Shown piece by piece: positions 14,180-15,654 of a stretch of DNA of 15,654 nt. Made by a program: the position numbers and the translations under genes. The notes under the pieces were generated by a model, which made no database searches, was not told the origin of the DNA, and worked only from the letters and a program-made list of their open reading frames with translations. This stretch comes from CBDDRG01 sp051306415 (GTDB taxonomy: Bacteria > Pseudomonadota > Gammaproteobacteria > Pseudomonadales > Porticoccaceae), in contig JBPPNE010000096.1 in assembly GCA_051306415.1 (NCBI GenBank), positions 1 to 15,654 of the forward strand, read 5' to 3'. Positions within the stretch are counted from its first letter, which is position 1. Every line of letters starts with the position of its first letter.

Positions 14180-14266
14180 CCGCTAGCGGCAGGGCTATTC
14201 CGCGAGCCTCCGGTTTGCGCGGCCCCGGAGGAGAGGTTAGAGTAGCGCCGCTTTTTTTGCGTCGCT
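14180..14266. other. Palindromes and hairpins between cysH and thrH
   Basis: Three structures follow one another in the divergent spacer. CCGCTAGCGG (14180-14189) is a perfect 10-bp palindrome. CCTCCGG (14207-14213) and CCGGAGG (14225-14231) form a 7-bp stem. AGCGCCGC (14244-14251) and GCGTCGCT (14259-14266) form an 8-bp stem with one mismatch and a loop of seven Ts. The last lies 33 bp before the thrH ATG and could sit in its leader. No convincing thrH promoter is seen. Confidence 0.5.
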
Positions 14267-14299
14267 GGTATTCACTAATCCGTGCTGTGGGGGTGCGCC

Positions 14300-14917
14300 A
14301 TGGAAATCGCTTGTCTCGACCTGGAAGGCGTGCTGGTTCCGGAAATCTGGATCGCCTTCGCCGAGAAAACCGGGATCGATGAACTGCGCGCCACCACCCG
14401 CGACATCCCCGATTACGATGTGCTGATGCGCCAGCGCCTGGCGATCCTCGACCGCCATAATCTGGGCCTGCGGGAAGTCCAGCAGGTGATCGCCACGCTG
14501 GCGCCGGTAGAGGGCGCGGTCGAGTTTGTCGACTGGCTGCGTGAGCGCTTTCAGGTGGTGATTCTGTCGGACACGTTTTACGAGTTCTCCCAGCCACTGA
14601 TGCGCCAGCTCGGTTTTCCGACCCTGCTGTGTCACCGCCTGGAGTTGGACGACCGTGGTCGTGTGGTCAACTACCGGCTGCGCCAGGCGAACGCCAAGCG
14701 TCAGGCGGTGCTCGGGTTCAAGAGCCTGTACTACCGGGTGATCGCGGCGGGCGACTCCTACAACGACACCACGATGCTGGCCGAGGCGGATGCCGGCATT
14801 CTGTTCCGCGCCCCCGCCAACGTGATTGCCGAGTTCCCGCAATTCCCCGCCGTGCACACCTTTGCCGATCTCCAGCGCGCCTTTATCGCCGCGAGCGATC
14901 GCGACCTCGTCCTGTAG
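14300..14917 (+). CDS. thrH: ThrH phosphoserine phosphatase / homoserine phosphotransferase
   Basis: ThrH is a HAD-family enzyme that dephosphorylates phosphoserine and can pass the phosphate to homoserine, linking serine and threonine synthesis. The 205-residue protein starts MEIACLDLEGVLVPEIW: Asp7 is the phosphorylated nucleophile and Glu9 replaces the usual second Asp, as is typical of ThrH and SerB-like proteins. Motif II is LSDTFYEF (Ser90-Asp91) and motif IV is AGDSYNDTTML (Asp152, Asp156). The length equals that recalled for Pseudomonas aeruginosa ThrH. ATG 14300 was chosen over GTG 14282 because GGGGG stands about 6-10 nt before the ATG and conserved residues begin with it. Its place between cysH and pabB matches the Pseudomonas order. 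Confidence 0.95.
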   Translation: MEIACLDLEGVLVPEIWIAFAEKTGIDELRATTRDIPDYDVLMRQRLAILDRHNLGLREVQQVIATLAPVEGAVEFVDWLRERFQVVILSDTFYEFSQPLMRQLGFPTLLCHRLELDDRGRVVNYRLRQANAKRQAVLGFKSLYYRVIAAGDSYNDTTMLAEADAGILFRAPANVIAEFPQFPAVHTFADLQRAFIAASDRDLVL

Positions 14918-14921
14918 CCCA

Positions 14922-14960
14922 CATTTTGCGGTAGCCGGTGCCTGGAATCCGCTCAAAATG
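14922..14960 (+). terminator. Inverted repeat after thrH (weak terminator candidate)
   Basis: CATTTTG (14922-14928) and CAAAATG (14954-14960) are perfect inverse complements, with a further CGG/CCG pair inside offset by a small bulge. It begins 5 bp after the thrH stop. A TTTTT run (14974-14978) follows only after 13 bp, so a standard intrinsic terminator is not certain. Confidence 0.35.
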
Positions 14961-15021
14961 CCGAGCGCAGCAGGTTTTTGGACAGGTTCTAGCTGATTCG
15001 GCTCGCCAACAGTCTGCAGCG

Positions 15022-15076
15022 GTTCGGGCTGAGCCCGTCGAAGCCCGGCGGACAAGACCCTTCGACAAGCTCGAAC
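15022..15076. repeat. REP-like inverted repeat between thrH and pabB
   Basis: The left arm (15022-15043) begins GTTCGGGCT and ends GTCGAAG; the right arm (15060-15076) is CTTCGACAAGCTCGAAC, whose reverse complement begins GTTCGAGCT and ends GTCGAAG. The two arms are imperfect inverse copies, the left one five bases longer. The CTTCGACAAGCTC core is a dispersed extragenic palindrome I recognise from many proteobacterial genomes. It lies in the convergent thrH-pabB spacer, a typical REP location. Confidence 0.65.
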
Positions 15077-15087
15077 TGTAGGGTGAT

Positions 15088-15654
15088 TCAGCACTTTCCC
15101 GGTTTTGCCAGCGGGTGTCGCGTCAACCCGGCCAAGGTGTCCATCAGCAGGCCAACCTTGGCCAGGGTCTCCCGATACTCGTCCTCGGCCACCGAGTCGG
15201 CGACGATGCCGCCGCCGCCCCAGCAATGTAGTTGATCGCCCGCGGCGACCAGCGTGCGGATGGCGATGTTCATATCCATGCGCCCGCAGGCGCTGACGTA
15301 GCCGATGCTGCCGCAATAGACGGATCGCCGCACCGCTTCCAACTCATCGATGATGGCCATTGCCCGCCGCTTGGGCGCGCCGGTGACGGAGCCACCGGGA
15401 AAGCATCCCGCGAGTACATCCAGGATAGAGGTCTCTGGCGCAAGGGTACCGGTCACGGTGCTGACGAGGTGATGGACGTTGGCGAAGCTTTCGAGCTGGT
15501 ACAGCTCCGGCACCTCGATAGAGCCCGGGATGCAGGTCTTGCCGAGATCATTGCGCAGCAGATCGACGATCATCAGGTTTTCCGCGCGGTCCTTCGCGCT
15601 GTTGCGCAGGGCAGCCGCCTGCGCGGTATCTTCCTCCAGCGTCGCTCCCCGCGG
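15088..15654 (-). CDS. pabB: Aminodeoxychorismate synthase component I, PabB (C-terminal part)
   Basis: PabB turns chorismate plus ammonia (from PabA) into 4-amino-4-deoxychorismate for folate synthesis. Reading on the minus strand, 188 codons are in the window and the gene continues past the right edge. Visible are the end of the PRG-containing loop at the boundary, RAENLMIVDLLRNDLG, SFANVHHLVSTVTGTL, the strongly conserved CFPGGSVTGAPK, a SVYCGSIGYVS segment and WGGGGIVADS, all of the chorismate-binding fold. Anthranilate synthase TrpE is the main alternative; the wording of these motifs and the position next to thrH, as in Pseudomonas, favour PabB. The stop is at 15088-15090. The lysine of the active-site PIKGT motif would lie just outside the window. 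Confidence 0.88.
   Translation of the reverse strand, partial: PRGATLEEDTAQAAALRNSAKDRAENLMIVDLLRNDLGKTCIPGSIEVPELYQLESFANVHHLVSTVTGTLAPETSILDVLAGCFPGGSVTGAPKRRAMAIIDELEAVRRSVYCGSIGYVSACGRMDMNIAIRTLVAAGDQLHCWGGGGIVADSVAEDEYRETLAKVGLLMDTLAGLTRHPLAKPGKC

Noticed and set aside
15105..15296. A small plus-strand open frame inside pabB
   Set aside because: It is a low-complexity Pro/Arg frame antisense to conserved PabB sequence.

Overview
The window looks like a GC-rich gammaproteobacterial chromosome. The order cysB, cysH (opposite strand), thrH, pabB (opposite strand) is, from memory, the arrangement around these genes in Pseudomonas aeruginosa, and the ThrH protein resembles the Pseudomonas enzyme along its whole length. 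An NAD-type malate dehydrogenase and an APS-type CysH also fit a gammaproteobacterium. I cannot name a genus.

Region 1 (1-5713) is a decayed multidrug or type I export operon. The window opens in the last 42 codons of an IS630-family transposase. The element sits in the middle of a NodT/TolC-type outer-membrane factor gene, apparently at a CTAG target. Downstream follow an HlyD/YhiI-type adaptor, an RbbA-type fusion (two ABC ATPase domains plus an ABC-2 membrane domain) and a YhhJ-type ABC-2 permease. This is the E. coli yhiI-rbbA-yhhJ order with an outer-membrane factor in front. Every one of the four genes is broken: one truncation, three frameshifts and three in-frame stops, with readable sequence on both sides of each lesion.

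Region 2 (5714-11283) holds intact housekeeping and clean-up genes, all on the plus strand. They are a GloC-like metallo-beta-lactamase-fold hydrolase, an all-alpha dimeric-type dUTPase, malate dehydrogenase with its own clear promoter, a Bcp/PrxQ peroxiredoxin, an isolated yajC, a D-cysteine desulfhydrase and a cN-I-like cytosolic 5'-nucleotidase. Several start with GTG or TTG.

Region 3 (11355-14046) is a sulfur block: a TauE/SafE anion exporter on the minus strand, divergent from cysB (the LysR-type master regulator of cysteine synthesis), then cysH (APS reductase) convergent to cysB. A T-N11-A dyad lies between tauE and cysB. The cysH leader carries three tandem 15-bp repeats. D-cysteine desulfhydrase, about 2 kb away, fits the same sulfur theme.

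Region 4 (14300-15654) contains thrH, a spacer with a REP-like inverted repeat, and the C-terminal part of pabB running off the right edge on the minus strand.

I found no CRISPR array, tRNA, rRNA or intact mobile element. No gene-free stretch exceeds 300 bp; the longest is the 253-bp cysH-thrH spacer. The most notable biology is the fossil export operon with its IS junction and the possible regulatory structures around the cysteine regulon; I do not see a convincing new system.
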